Shown: positions 36,365 to 49,590 of the stretch, in pieces
Numbering within the stretch: position 1 is the first letter of the stretch
Layout of the letters: every line of letters starts with the position of its first letter
Assembly: GCF_022539315.1 (NCBI RefSeq)
Contig: NC_066315.1
Span: forward strand, 121,644,874-121,708,873
Source of the DNA: Serinus canaria
Lineage: Eukaryota > Chordata > Aves > Passeriformes > Fringillidae
DNA: 64,000 bases
Direction of reading: 5' to 3'
Translations under genes and position numbers: made by a program
Notes under the pieces: model-generated
What the model saw: the letters and a program-made list of their open reading frames with translations, nothing else
Told to the model about the DNA's origin: nothing
Database searches by the model: none

Positions 36365-39300
36365 TTATTCTTACATTTAGCAAGAGTTGAGTTTGATTGT
36401 TACAATCTTTAAATTTCCTTTAGAATCTTGAGATATTTCAGTAAAGTATTTCACAGCTTGAGTGGTATTTCTTTTTTGATCCCGTTGTCTATTTCCAGGA
36501 ATAGCTGTAGGTGACTGGAAATGTGCAGGTATCTATTCTTAATGACTAATGCATTTTGCATTTCTGCAGCAAAAGCTGTGTATGTGAAAATCTTTCAAGT
36601 GCTATTTTCTTCAAACTTCTAATCTCTATGTCCTGATATCTATATTGGTTCCACAAGTATGGATAATGCATCAGTTTTTCTTGGATCAATTTATATTTTT
36701 ATGAAGTTGGATTTTTGTGGCACTAAGCAATGATGCAATGAGCAACCTGCACTTTTTTGTACCTTGCCTCTCTACCACCTTTGAAATTGTTGCAGGGTGA
36801 CTGCTGTTGCTGCAATCAGTCACAGAGATTGTGAAAAGATGCAAGGGACAACATGCTGCAGGTCCATCTATATCTTCTGCAATGACCAGAGTTTGCTTAA
36901 ACCTGGAGACAACCAGCCAAACACAACTGAGCTGTTACCTGATTTTCCACAACACATGTAATAGAAGCTGTGCCACTTGGCTAATTGCCCATCTCATGCT
37001 TGCATCTGCAGCATGCTCTGGCCATTTAAACATTGCTTTTGGAGAAGAAATACCACACACCACATCGGACCATTTTGTCCTCAGTAAATGGAATGAACAG
37101 CAGTGAGTGCACAGTTGTTGCATACAACAGGCAATCTGAAATCCTCTGTTTACCCTGCAGCCACATTCCTCTAGAACTCTGATTCTTGTGTCCAGCACCT
37201 GCCTCCAGTTTTGCCCAATTCTTATCCTTTTTAATACAGAGTAAATCAGGGATAGGCTATCAATATTGGTAGTGTAACAGTCATGGAGATGCTAGAGCCT
37301 TTATGAAAAGTATCCTGAAGCAATGGTCATTATTTTGAACCATGTGACTATTAGGTGGAACAATCTATGGGATCCACAATCTTTGGTAGCAGATTGCATC
37401 AAAAGAGGCTGGAGTTGGAAGTTATCAATAAATACTGCACATACATCATAGAAACTTTTATTAATTACAGAGAGACTGTTTAGTGGCTATGGTATCTTCA
37501 GGCCACAAAGGAGAACAAATTACAGAGAGTAAGCAAGCAATCTTGTTAGAGAATCAGGTACCCAAAGACTTCTACTGAACCTGTAAGATGTGACTTTTTT
37601 CCATTAAGGCAATGTGTTTCCAAGGATTATCCTTGACACAGTTATTCCATCAGAGGTATTCCTGCCAATTGCACAATCTGGAGATGCTATCTAGGGTTAT
37701 TTCCTTGGCACAGAAATTAGAAAGAAGACTGCAATGAATACAGAAAATGGCAGAAGAGAGAAGACTCAGCTTTTCACCCTCTCCAGAGCTACTCCAACAT
37801 GCTTAGTTTTCCATCACAGCCCTTCCAATATAGCCTAATGCAGAGCATTTACAAAACTGATAACCTTTTTTCTCCCTGAAATATGTCCCTCAAAGTAGAC
37901 AGATATGAGATGAATGGTAGCACACTGGCCAACTTTATCATACTTTGCACCAGTTTGTTCTCTTAGGAGACCCAAGATCAGAGAGCTATGCAGCTGAGGA
38001 TTTTGTACTTATTAAAAAACTGCCTGCAAGACATAGAACTACCTGCACCTGTTACTGTACAAGTCTGCCAACACCTCTTATCTGAAACAGATCTGCATTT
38101 TTGTGTGCAGATCAACAGACAGAGAGGATTCTAAACCCCAGGTATGCTCTAGAGAACAGGAAAGATGACTGGTTGGCTTTAGCAGACGCTGTACAAACAT
38201 GCCTGTGCCTGTTTGTGATTCATCTGGTGCCAGCCTGAGAGGGATTCTGCCCACAAATGTCTTTTCCTTGAATGGTACTTGGACACTTTGCCAGCTCCTC
38301 ACTTTGGAACTCCCCTGGAATGGCAGAAACTTAAGAGAGTGGTAACAATTTAGGTGGATGTTTTAATGTTGTCAGCATGTAAAACACTCTTGGGAGGTTG
38401 AAGGCAGGCCGCTGTAATCTATTCCACCAACTCTACTAAGAGTTCCTCCAGGGAATAGGTAAGGGGTTGAAGAACCACTTTGAAACTGCTTCTGCTCTTT
38501 TGGTTGTATACACTGTGACTTGCAGCAGCTCAGGCTACCATACTGTGTTAAAAGCAAATGACCATCAGTTTACTATTGTTCATGGCAATAAGCACGACCC
38601 TATCCTGAGCCCCGTCATGCCACAATATTCTCCTCTTAGTACAAGCCAATGCAGTTTCCTAGCAAACACACAGCAAAATGTAACAGCTATTACTAATCTG
38701 CTCAGAAGAAGAAATGTGAAAAGATAATTTGCTTAAATGTAAAACTGAAGACATTTTTAAAGAGAAGTCTAAACTAGTTTCTCACTTTGCATTTTAGTCT
38801 CATAAATGACAAAGTATGAAGTCACCCACTGAGTAAGAAATAACCACCCTCCCAGAAAAAATCTTTAAGAAAAAGGCAAACCTCAGAACCTCCTGTTAAA
38901 AAATATCATTTATTTGTCAACTTGGTTTTCATGACACATCCCAGATAACAATTCCATTAGTATTCTCAAATAAGGACACTATAATAGATTGTATTTAGCA
39001 AATACATATCTTTCATTTTTCTTCACATTGTCTTTTTACTAATGCTGAGATCATCCTTGTCCATCATATCTCACACATACAAAAAAATATTTTCAGGTAA
39101 GACAGGAACCAAATACTAACCCTCTCATTTCTTTCACAGAAACTCTCACTTTTAAGTCTTCTATAAAATTACTTATATAAAACCTCCCTTAAAACATACA
39201 GAATAGAGAGAATGGTGGTGTGTGGAAGTAAAAACCAGCAATCTCTGACTCCTTTCATTTGAATGCCTCCCCATCACATCTTGTGGCAACTGGTAATTCT

Positions 39301-41389
39301 CATTCAAATGAAGAAGTGAAAAGTTTCCTAGTATGTTTATTAATGTGATTAGTCTGTTTCATTTATACCTTCATTTTTTGATTTTTGATAATGAAAATGT
39401 TCATGTAGCACACAAAGTCAGAGCACAAAGAAAACTGGTAATACAAGGCTGTAACTCCTATCCAAGACTGAACAGAAGTTCTGGTCCTTGAGCCTCCTTA
39501 AATTCTAAGCATTTACCCTTTTCACTCATGCACATATGACTTCTCAAAAGTACATTCTAATGGTAGCTGAATACTAATCCCCTTTTGTTTAAATATTAAC
39601 ATTCCAAAACAAAATTTATTCCCTCTACTGCAGGAAGAAGGACCAGATGTAGCAGTCCTTTGTTAAAGTAGAGTTAAAACCTGAAAAATATAATGTTTAT
39701 GAGGAAAAATTATCAAGGTAATTATTATTAAAAACTAATCATTCTTTGATTAGTCTACAATAAACCTGATTTTTTTTCCTGTAATATCTTTAACTAAGAC
39801 TCTTCTGCAACTTATAGATCACAAGACACAACAAAACAGAATTAAAACATTTTTAAAAGTGTATTTTTAATTTTAAAGTGCTTCAGGAAAATGCTGAATA
39901 TTGAAGTACTAAAAAGGTAAGCTGGTAGCAACTCTTTCAATATTCAAGTTGGAACCCTGGTCTCATTAGTGACTACAACTGAGCAAAGGTTCTACATATG
40001 GGAGATTAAAAAAAAAAAATCTGTATCTGACACAAACCACCATTCTTTTCCCAAACCACCTTCTTCTGCGAGATGCTTGGTACCTGCTTACTTGCATGGA
40101 AAATAAAAGAACTAAATCCCCACCTAAAGATCTAGGTTCTAAGGTAATAAAAACTGTTTATGCCACAAGACACAAACTTTAGAAACTTTGTAAATACTGT
40201 GGGCTACAAACCCAACATAATGATGAGGTGCTGGAGAAGTAGGCCAATGTTTTGCTATAATAAGCCAGCATTAGTTAAGCATTAGAAATTCAATTCCAGA
40301 AAAAAAACCAAAACAACAGTAGAGTGTGATATAGCAGAACCAGCAGAAACCAGCTGTACAACAAAGGTACTAAACTGCTTTTTTATTGATATTGCAACAG
40401 GGATGAAAAACAGAGCACAAACTTTACCTGCATGAAGCTGCAAGAGACAAAACAAACCCCAGGAAATTCACACAGCTTATGCACATCAAACAGCAGGACA
40501 GAGGGAGGTGGAATGAAAAAGGAAGATAACATTCTTTAATATTCAGGAAAATGAAACATTTCTATACTGGAAAGAAGCAAACTCCAGCATAAGAAGGGCA
40601 TGACACCTAGCAGAGGTCAATACAGAGAATCTATGTTCTTTTGATAAAATATTGCTCTGAAACTTCAGAATAAATGAAGAGTCCACAGCAAACAAAGATC
40701 TGCTATGATTGTAAGCTATGAACACTGGATTTTGGATGCATACAAGTCTTTATTAATAAACACAGTTAAAGACTGAAGTATCAAAAATGCTGATGATATT
40801 TCTGGAGACATCAGATTATCTTGAAGTCAGTGTTGCTAAAACATTTCTTTGGGAAAAGCTATTAAGTGATGTGGAAGGACAATTCATACAAAATTCCTTC
40901 AGGATCAAGAAGTAACTTCAGGATGCTCTCCAAATGACTTGCCAGTTTTCATACTGTAATAAAAACAGGTTTGCAACCAGGTCTGCTGGTTCTAATTGCA
41001 ACAGCAAATAACAGAAATATGGCAGGCCTCTAATACACACATTTGACAGCAAATAATATTGCAGCACAGGATCTGGAAGCACTTGCTCAGAAGTCTCTGT
41101 TGACTCACAGAACAGTAGCAGAATTAATGAAGTTTTTGGCTGCCCACCCGCTAACTATATCTAATTACATCAGATGAAAGCACTGTGTGCCACTCTAAAG
41201 ATCAAAACCTAGAATTTAAGATCTTCAAACAAGTAGACTAGTGGGTTGTTCTAATCAGAATGTAGAATGAAGAACATAATAAACCATTTCATAAAAGTAG
41301 ATCAAAGTTACTCAATCAGCTGTTACCCTGCTATTTTTAGGACTGACTATTGATGACTGACAATCAAGAACAGAGCCATCATAAAGCTA

Positions 41390-42442
41390 TTTATTTAATT
41401 TAACTGTATATGTTTTTGACAAATTAAGATTCAAAAGGATGTAATGTATTTCTGTGTTAATGAGACTCTTCTGAATAACACTTCCTGTTAAAAAAGGATT
41501 GCAATTAAAAAGAAAATAATCCTATAAAACCAGGTTGAAGAGTAAATGGATGAAGTGTTAGAACAATTAAAACATTGCAAAGGCAACTAAGAAAACAAAT
41601 AGTGAAAGCAAAAAGCAGGAAATTACCTATTTTAATATGTTAACATTCACACAACTGTGTTTGATCTTTTTCTGTGTGGAAGTGAACTCTGAGATTTGGC
41701 TCCCACCTAGACCACACCAAAAAAAAACATGAGTGGCAATTCCTACAGACAGCATCTTGGAGGGAGCAGTTTTCTTCAGTGTCTCTAACTCAGAAGAATG
41801 TGGGTTACCCTGAACATCTGCCACATTCCAATGGATGATGGGTTTCACCCCTAAGGTTCTGAGGGAAGACAATATATATGTATGTAACTGAAGCTCAGAG
41901 ACATGTCTGCCTGAGAAAATTAGTTGTCATCTCAAAAAGGTCTAGAAGGTGCACTATTTTCCTTAAATGTTCTTTACACTTTTGTGTTTTTTTAGTGTAG
42001 CATCATACTGGGAATTCAAATTTAAAATTTAGGCATGAAAAAAAATCTTTCCCACTTCATCCACCTACTAGGTAAGTTTGTAATGGCACTGTGTCTGGGT
42101 AAGTTAAAGATTGCTAAATCAAAGTTTGCCAAGTGCCTTTTTCAACAGGAATGTTCTAAAGTCTGCAAGTAAAAGTTCTTGAACTCCCTCAGAATGCTGC
42201 TGTTGTTTCTCCCACACACCATCCAGAGTAAATCCAACTACCTTCCCCTCACCTGCCAAGTGGGGTAGGGCACTATGGCACTATTAGTCAAGAAAAACCA
42301 AAGACCAGTAAAAATACATGTTACATAAATTACAGAGTCCCCAAAAGCATCTTTCAGCAGTCTGCTTTCAATAATTTCTGAATTCTTCCATTGATCTCTT
42401 GGATATATATCATGTACAGTATAAAACTAAATCAACCTTATA
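41390..42442 (-). other. PEX2: Probable PEX2 3' UTR, with candidate poly(A) signal at its far end
   Basis: This lies directly after the PEX2 stop codon on the minus strand and has no coding signal. A minus-strand AATAAA (TTTATT on +, 41390-41395) is followed by a T/G-rich stretch, as expected for cleavage and polyadenylation, which would give a 3' UTR of about 1.05 kb. A weaker ATTAAA lies at 41631-41636 and another AATAAA at 40749-40754, so the true end could be earlier or later. The extent is an inference from signals only. Confidence 0.35.
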
Positions 42443-43357
42443 TCAGACCTGCAACTCTGTCATTTCAATTTTATGCTTCAATGGCTGAAGACTGTGTACC
42501 TCTGAGCCACATTTAGGACATGTAAAATACATATCAAATAAAAAGTTACTTTTAATGCAGTAGTAACAAAAAACATGCGGACAGCCTATGGTATGTGGCA
42601 TGGTAGGCCATTCCCCACATAGTGAGCATTCCCTGCAGTGAGCTGCTAATGAGTTTTCACTATTGGAAAGACCTGCGATAGGCAAGCACCAAGAGGAAAT
42701 TTTAAGTTTCAGTTTCTGTACATTAATGAGTGGTAGCAGATATATCAAAAATTCAGCAAAGCCATGCCATAAGAGTTCCCTGTTCATGTATTCAAATCCT
42801 ATCTGACGAACATTTTGTGGCTTGCAAAAAACTGACCTAATTCCTAGAATGCGTTCTGTAAGTGTTGCGAATGTTCCTTTCCGAAGAAAAATCAGAAAAT
42901 TTACAAGTCCACAAAGCTTAAGAAGTCCAGATCCAAACCCTATATAGCTCTTAATTTTGCAGAAAGATTGCTGTTGACGATTGCTAAATAAATCATAAGA
43001 TCTTTCTTCCAACCATCTTCCGCCAACAGTGAAAATAAGATACCATAACTTCTGGTGTTTGCTCAGAGGTTGGTATTTCTCTGACTGAGATAAGTTATTC
43101 TTGTATTGAATATTGAGAATAGCCTGTCCCACAGTTGCGTTCTTGGAATAGATAGTGAATTTCCATAATATAAGACATAAAAATGCTTTTAGTTCTGGTT
43201 CAAAATGAGCCAACACCCCTGGTTTAAATCCATGAAAACAGCTGGTAAACTGGGACCACACTAGTTGTTCCAGGGCTTTGTTTAGTTCAAGAGCATCAAG
43301 CTGACTTATTCTGAGCACAGGATTCACACTCTTTTCATTTCCAATGCTGGAGGCCAT
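42443..43357 (-). CDS. PEX2: PEX2, peroxisome biogenesis factor 2 (RING-type E3 ligase subunit)
   Basis: Encodes 304 residues. PEX2 is an integral peroxisomal membrane protein that, with PEX10 and PEX12, forms the ubiquitin ligase that modifies the import receptor PEX5 so it can be recycled (family knowledge). The C-terminus carries a complete C3HC4 RING finger: C244, C247, C259, H261, C264, C267, C280 and C283, the spacing and numbering I recall for human PEX2. Hydrophobic stretches near residues 56-70, 138-158 and 198-212 fit the membrane part of the Pex2/Pex12 N-terminal domain. Family-typical strings such as [20 protein letters not shown] (17-36), GGRWLEER and [18 protein letters not shown] are present. 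The start is the ATG at 43357, with G at -3 and G at +4; more upstream in-frame codons lie beyond a splice acceptor and are intronic. The CDS is uninterrupted, consistent with the single coding exon known for vertebrate PEX2. No frameshift or missing zinc ligand is seen, so I expect a functional gene. Confidence 0.97.
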   Translation of the reverse strand: MASSIGNEKSVNPVLRISQLDALELNKALEQLVWSQFTSCFHGFKPGVLAHFEPELKAFLCLILWKFTIYSKNATVGQAILNIQYKNNLSQSEKYQPLSKHQKLWYLIFTVGGRWLEERSYDLFSNRQQQSFCKIKSYIGFGSGLLKLCGLVNFLIFLRKGTFATLTERILGIRSVFCKPQNVRQIGFEYMNRELLWHGFAEFLIYLLPLINVQKLKLKISSWCLPIAGLSNSENSLAAHCRECSLCGEWPTMPHTIGCPHVFCYYCIKSNFLFDMYFTCPKCGSEVHSLQPLKHKIEMTELQV

Positions 43358-43376
43358 TTCTTCACAAATAAACTTT

Positions 43377-43395
43377 CTAGAAATAAAACACAAAT
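43377..43395 (-). other. PEX2: Splice acceptor of the PEX2 coding exon
   Basis: On the minus strand a pyrimidine-rich stretch (TGTTTTATTTCTAG) ends in AG at 43378-43377, so the coding exon would begin at 43376 and carry 19 bases of 5' UTR before the ATG. This fits the known architecture of vertebrate PEX2, with non-coding 5' exons spliced to one coding exon. It also explains why the open frame extending to about 43393 should not be read as extra N-terminal protein. Confidence 0.8.
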
Positions 43396-43695
43396 AGATT
43401 TTAGTAGAGCAGAGTATTTCCTATTTCTATTTTTATTAAAAACAACAAATTTGTAACATACCAGCAGCAGATAAGAAACAACAAAGTTCTCAGAATGCTC
43501 TATAAATATGTTATTAATATGCCACAATTTCTTTCAGGAAGCTTTACATTAATATAATATTAGTACACATTTAAATTAGTTTAAAATCTTATTTTTAGAA
43601 GAAATTATGCTTGACCATTCCTCACAAACAGTTAACATCTGATTATAAACAAGTGTTCAACATCATCTAGATATTCAGAAAAATCCACAGATTTA

Positions 43696-43714
43696 TATAC
43701 ATACATACATACAT

Positions 43715-43764
<50 letters not shown>
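43696..43764 (+). repeat. (ACAT)n / (TA)n microsatellite in the PEX2 intron
   Basis: ATACATACATACATACATAT leads into about 20 uninterrupted AT units, about 320 bases upstream of the coding exon. Confidence 0.95.
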
Positions 43765-43766
<2 letters not shown>

Positions 43767-45849
43767 TAAAATATTGCAGGGCATAGTTGTAATATTCAAT
43801 TGAATCTTGAAATAGATCAGAAAGAAGGACTGCAACATTATATTATATGGTGTTTTACGGAGAAATAGGGAAAAGGAAATACTAACCAAAAAATCTGGAA
43901 AAGAACAGTGAGGGAGACCAAGTGTTGCCATATGAACACTTCAATTGCTACAGCTGAAAGCAAAACTACAGACATGCAGACAAATTTAGGGATTACATAA
44001 AGATATGGATGAAATTAAGGTGGGAATGAATAAAATTTTCTCAATAAAGGCAGTAAGTTGTTTAGAGAAAAATCATATGAGATTTAAGAAATATTCAGCA
44101 TTCAGACATAAATTATTATACAGTACTTCACTGAAGTCTGCATATATTTTCTAGAATGTTTTTAACAGGTGTGGGATTGTGCTACTTGTCGTATAACATT
44201 TCCAGGCAAGATGATTAATGTATAATAGCAATGTCAACAAATGGATACCCCTCTTGCTCAAGCATCATAGAAAAAAAGAAAAATATTTTTCGAAATGGCT
44301 TCTTTTAAATGTTGTTGCATCTGGCTGAGAGTCTGTTGCTGAAGTCTGGCTGAGAAATAAATGCAGCAAATTGCCAAAGCAAAATAGAGGCAATACCTCA
44401 ATGTAAAATTGTGGGGTAATCAATTTTTGCTTCCTTTTGTCAACAGATTAAACCCCAAAGTGATTCAGAAGTATTTTCAGACAGTATGCAACATATTTCA
44501 CTTTCTAAACCAGTTTCTTTGCATAACAGACCTGCAAGGAATCCACAGCCTTCTGGAGAATATATAGGAGGTAGTGCCTCAAGTTCTTATTTTTAAGACA
44601 AAAATAACCATACAAGATTACTGTGAGTAGAAGATGTTGTAGAGGCTCTTACTAGCAATGGTTGCTACTGATGTCAAGAAAAATAAATAAAAAAAATCCT
44701 TTAAACAGACAACCATGTTTGCTGAAAAAGAAAACCCCAGAAGTTTTAAAGCACAATATAAAACATAATCTGTAGCTTTCCTACTGTTTTCCATATTTAT
44801 ATTTAGTTATCACTACAAGAAAATATGACTTTGTCCTTAGTGTAGGGTGTATAACAGTTTCCAATTAACTAAGACTGCTACATGGGTAGAACATACAATA
44901 GCTCCACTCAGCTTTTTTAAACTCCTCCTTCCTTACGAGCAGGCAAAACATGGCAGAAGGTGGAATAAAGCCACCTCCTCTGTTGTGGCCTTATCCCACT
45001 GTCAGCCATGTTTTTGCCCCTCTGAGCAAACAGCCATAGGGTTCATCACATGAACCCACACCAGCTGGAAAAAGCAGGATACAAAGCCTATATACCCAAG
45101 CCTGTCTCCCTCACAGTCTTTTCTGTAGCAGAAATCAAAGCACAGGAAACATTTTCCAGTATGATTCAAATAACTTCCCTCCTCTAATTTATCATCAAAG
45201 GGTCAATTCACCTCCTACTGGATTTGACAGAATCACTTGAAAAACTCCAGCACCAATGACCATCCACCCTCCTATCCCTCATCTTTTCATTCCACTATCA
45301 TTTTAGAAACCAGAGCCTTTGATAACCACCTGCTCTGGAACCTGTCACTGGTTAGTCACTTATAACCCCAAAAGTCTAATGTCTTCTTTCTCTTCTACTC
45401 ATTTCACTTTGTTCTACTTGTTTCAATGTTCTATATAACTCCCAACACTCAAAACCTCCTTTAAAAATGCTAGTTACTCAAAAGGAACATTTTATCAAAC
45501 ATCTTTCTTGATCCATCTAAGACTATTTTCCAACATAATTTCAACCATCTTTTCCAACTGTTTTTCATTACTGCAGGTGCTATGAGCAATTTCTATTGTA
45601 GGTTTCTCATAAATAAGGTAGACTAAATATTTACAGATTTTTTTTTCCTCCCATTATAGCTATATTATCTAAAGAAACCCAAACAAGTGAAAAATGGGTC
45701 ATCAGGAATTTTCTGAAGACAAAGGAAAATGTGGCAAACCCACAGGATTATGATGGATCATGAAATACACGTAAGCTGGGAGCCTGTATGACTGCACACT
45801 TGCTTTGAAAAAGAGGATGTGGGGACAGGGAGCGTGCTGAACACAAGTG

Positions 45850-46265
45850 CATCCTTGCAGCACACTAGAATATGTATAGCCAGCAGACTGCAAAATGTGC
45901 TTATTACCCTCCACTTGGCATTGGCGAGTCAACACCTGGGATACCAAGTCCAGTTTAGCCTCTTTTCTATGAATAGTACAAAAGAAATGTCAACAAACTG
46001 AAGAGAGTCCTGTAACTATTACCTTCAGGGAACCCCATGTCCTAATATATGAGAAGAGCTTGAAGGAATTCAGATTGTTCAACTTGAAGGATAAGGCAGC
46101 TAAGAAGTGGTCTATGAATAATCTTCTACTTCCTAAGGGTTGCAGAGAATATTAAGCCAAAGTTTTCTGTGAGATGCAATGAAATAAAGAGAGACAACTC
46201 TGTGTTAAGTCACTACATAAGAAATTCCAATTGGAAACAAGGAAGCTGGAACATTATGTCTACCA
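45850..46265 (+). mobile_element. Highly diverged CR1-like fragment
   Basis: Follows CR1 order with many changes: TTACCCTCCACTTGGCATTG, CAACACCTGGGATACCAAGT, CAAACTGAAGAGAGTCCTG, GAAGAGCTTGAAGGAATTCA, GATTGTTCAACTTGAAGGAT. It is older than the other copies and there is no coding potential. Confidence 0.6.
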
Positions 46266-46803
46266 AGACTGAAATCTCCATCCCCAGAAATTCCTGAAAC
46301 TTGGCCAAATGATGCCTGAACCTACCTGTTATAGCAATTAATTTATTCCCAATTTTCACAGGAGAGCAGACTAAAATCTTCTCTGGGACTTGGAGCTGGA
46401 CCTACCCATTGCCTCACTGCACAATCTAATTGATTTTTTTTTCATGTCCATCATCCTACACAGAACTGTATTTGAAGGAAATAATTTCATTGAATCCGTC
46501 AGAGTGCACTGGAACTTTATACAGAAAATGGGAACCACTTTTGGGACAACACACCCAAACAGCACAAGTCCTGTTCAGTAATCTCTGAAATTTTGCCAAA
46601 TCTAACAAGTCTTCTTTTTAAAAAAATCAGAATCAACACCATATATACTGTTTAATGGTGTTATGTTTAATGTCTCTTCCTGTACTACCAGCTATTAAAT
46701 TGATTGAACTTTTAGTCAAGTTTAGGCAGACTATATGGAAAAGGAAGAATACCAAAAAACAATAAGGATGCTATCTTTTAAATTATGCTTGTAACATAGC
46801 TAT

Positions 46804-46830
46804 AAAAAAAAAAAAAAAAAAAAAAAAAAA
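46804..46830 (+). repeat. A27 homopolymer
   Basis: Uninterrupted run of 27 A followed by GGCG. No retroposed body is recognisable upstream, so it is scored only as a simple repeat. Confidence 0.95.
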
Positions 46831-48317
46831 GGCGTTCTTTTTGATTAAAAACTAAGTGCTCTCAATTCAAGCAATAAATCTGGGCATTGTTCTGAAGTTT
46901 TTTCCTGCTAAGAACATTTAAAGCTTGCCATAGGCCATGGCTGTTAACTGGACCCTGCAAGTTACCAACAGGTTATATCCAGATACTTCTGATTTTAATG
47001 TGTAAGCACATTTCTGTGTGCTTAGTGTTCTGCTATCCACTCTGCTTTCTTCTGAATTGATCTAAGGTTTTATTGCACTTAAAGAGAAGATATTTCTTTC
47101 CCATAGGCAAATATTAAAAGGGACAGTTTGAAATCTGCATTGTCCTATGAAATTGTCTTCAAATGTCCTAATGAGCTGAATAAGAGCAATTGTTTCTTTG
47201 AGAGAAGAGCCCTAAATTTTAATCTCAATCTTGCTATGGTAGGAAATTTCCCTTTAAAAATTACTTCTATACAAAGTCCTTTTAGAAATTTGGTTTTTTT
47301 CAGTTTATATTGTTTCTGCACACAGTATCACAGCAGAAATAAACAGGAACTGTAGTAGCTTAAAACTAGATAAAAACACACTCTGTAAGTGCCAAGACAT
47401 TTATCTTGTAATTTTTTTAATGTTATTTTTGCATTCTATATTTTGCTGAGCTACACAGAATACAGAGAAGGTTCGTTTCCCTCCATGTTTTTTCATTAAG
47501 TTCTATTTGCCATCCTTACTGTTTTAACTCTTATTTTAAGTCACTTTTAAATCATAAGAACCCAAAATCATAGACCCAGTAATGAAAGGGGCAGCTATCA
47601 ACATTATGTTCCTTTCTTAAATAACCTGTATTTTGTTTGTCTTTTTTTACCAAACAAATAAATAACCCCACTTGTACAGTACAAAAAAAAAATTACTGTA
47701 TATCACTAGGGAAAAAGGAATTTCTTCTGGTATATATTAGTGCTGTTATTGAGCAATGTAGAAATAATGAATGAATATATTTTATTTGGAAACATGTTAT
47801 TGACAGAAATCTATCAATAGTAATGTGAGTATTGTCAACAGCCTGTCAATATTAATGTAATTATAATTAAGGGGATAACATGGATTTTAGCTATAATACC
47901 AAGTAACATCTCCTGCATTGCTGCTATCAATATAAGCATTATTATTGACCTGTTCTGGGACTATCAGTAGGAGATGTATTACCATCAGGCATATTTGTCA
48001 ATGCATTCTGCCCACAAAAATTCTACATTTAAATTTACAGGTCTGTAAACTTTGCCTGAAGAAATATACAAATCCAAGTATTCTCTTGGGTGCCATTTTT
48101 TCCACAGGGCTTTTCTACTGTGGATGAGTAATCAAGGGGTTTCTATCTCAGAGCTACCGCAATCGTATTCCATGCTTTTCTAGCATAATCATTAGATGAC
48201 AAATAGACATATATGCAGAAGCCTTAAAATAATTTTAAGTATGCCCTGCCAAATCACTTTTTGAGAAGCAAAATAAAAACATATTTATTAAAATAAAAAC
48301 CAAATTTTGTTCCTAAT

Positions 48318-49275
48318 GGTTGTCAGCCAGTCACTCGTGGTGTCCCCCCAGGGACCAGTGCTGGGGCCAGTCCTGTTTAATATCATCACTAATGATCTGG
48401 ATGAGGGGATTGAGTCCACCATCAGTAAATTTGCAGATGACACCAAGCTGGGACCATGTGTTGATCTGTTGGAGGGTAGGAGAGCTCTGCAAAGGGACCA
48501 GGACAGGCTGGATAAATGGGCCAAGTCCAACAACATGAAGTTTAACAAGCCCGAGTGCCGAGTCCTGCTCTTTGGCCATAACAATCCCCTGCAGTGCTAC
48601 AGACTGGGGACAGAGTGGCTGGACAGTGCCCAGGCTGGGGGTGCTGGCTGACAGCCGACTGAACGTGAGCCACCAGCATGCCCAGGTGCCAAGAAAGCCA
48701 GGAGCATCCCAGTCTGTAGAGCGGCCAGCAGGAGCAGGGAGGTGATTCCTCCCCTGTACTCGGCACTGGTGAGGCCACACCTTGAGTGCTGTGTCCAGTC
48801 CTGGCCCCTCAGTTTGGGAAGGACGCTGAGACACTCGAGCACATCCAGAGGAGGCAACAAGGCTGGTGAGGGGCTGGGAACACAAACCCTGTGAGGAATG
48901 ACTGAGGGAGGTGAGGGTGTTTAGCCTGGAGAAAAGGAGACTCAGGGAGACCTTATCACTCTCTGCAACTGCCTGAAAGGTGGCTGTGGCCAGGTTAGGG
49001 TTGGTCTCTTTCTCCCAGGCAACCAGTGACAGGATGAGAGGACACAGTCTTAAGCTGTGCCAGGGGAAGTTTAGGTTAAACATTAGGAAAAAATTCTTCA
49101 CTGAAAGAGAGATTGGGCATCATCTACCCAGGGAGATGGAGTCACCATCCCTAGAGGTGTTTAAAAAAAGACTGGACGTGGTACTCAGTGCCCTGGTTTA
49201 GTTGATGAGGTGATTTTAGGTCATAGGTTGGACTTGATGCTCAAAGATCTTTTCCAACCTAGTTCATTCTGTGAA
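48318..49275 (+). mobile_element. CR1 LINE with reverse-transcriptase remnant, best preserved copy
   Basis: Starts inside ORF2 and runs to the 3' end (TTCATTCTGTGA). In one frame, 48318-48651 translates to a reverse-transcriptase segment with [20 protein letters not shown] and the catalytic FADDTKLG motif, followed by [19 protein letters not shown] as in CR1 ORF2. A frameshift then follows near 48610. Later pieces (AGGATGAGAGGACACAGTCT; KFRLNIRKKFFTER) lie in another frame. It is antisense to PEX2 in its intron and cannot be mobile, as it lacks the 5' half including the endonuclease. A 256-codon minus-strand open frame over it is a shadow. Confidence 0.96.
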
Positions 49276-49399
49276 TTTAAAATTACATTTAGGATGCATA
49301 AGTAGCATATCGACTAACTTCACTGAGTTTGTAATTTAATTCTTTTACACAGTATCTTGTGTGTAGACAAAACATGTAGTCTAACACTGTACTTACAGA

Positions 49400-49590
49400 G
49401 AGATGGAATGGACTACAAGAGACCACCAAATCCTAATGCAGCACAAACACAGGCTCAAGAATATATTGACATGTGTCTACCAAGAGGGAATAATTCCATA
49501 GTTTTTCTAAGTAGTCTGTTCCAGTGTTTTATGGCCCTAATAATTACAAAGACTCTTTTTCTCATATTTAGTATAAAGCATATTTAGTAA
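49400..49590 (-). mobile_element. Diverged CR1 3'-end fragment
   Basis: On + it reads as antisense CR1: GGACTACAAGAGACCACCAA, then AGTCTGTTCCAGTGTTTTAT and TTACAAAGACTCTTTTTCTC. It lies only about 125 bases after the + strand CR1 and points the opposite way, so the two are tail to tail. Confidence 0.65.

Larger units (their letters stand above)
34610..41389. other. Non-coding sequence 3' of PEX2
   Basis: No gene recognised. It holds a purine-rich GAAA-type tract at 35280-35371, an A17 run near 35987-36004 and a 25-bp tandem duplication at 36326-36364. Part of the right end could belong to a longer PEX2 3' UTR. Confidence 0.5.

Noticed and set aside
43358..43393. N-terminal extension of PEX2 by 12 residues
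   Set aside because: The extension crosses the splice acceptor at 43377-43378 and starts at a TTG codon. The ATG at 43357 has a strong context and gives the family's normal N-terminus.
46804..46830. A27 run as the tail of a SINE or processed pseudogene
   Set aside because: No retroposed body, AATAAA or target-site duplication is visible upstream; treated as a homopolymer.
48331..49101. 256-codon minus-strand open frame
   Set aside because: It is the antisense of a CR1 reverse-transcriptase remnant, which itself shows the FADD motif on the plus strand.
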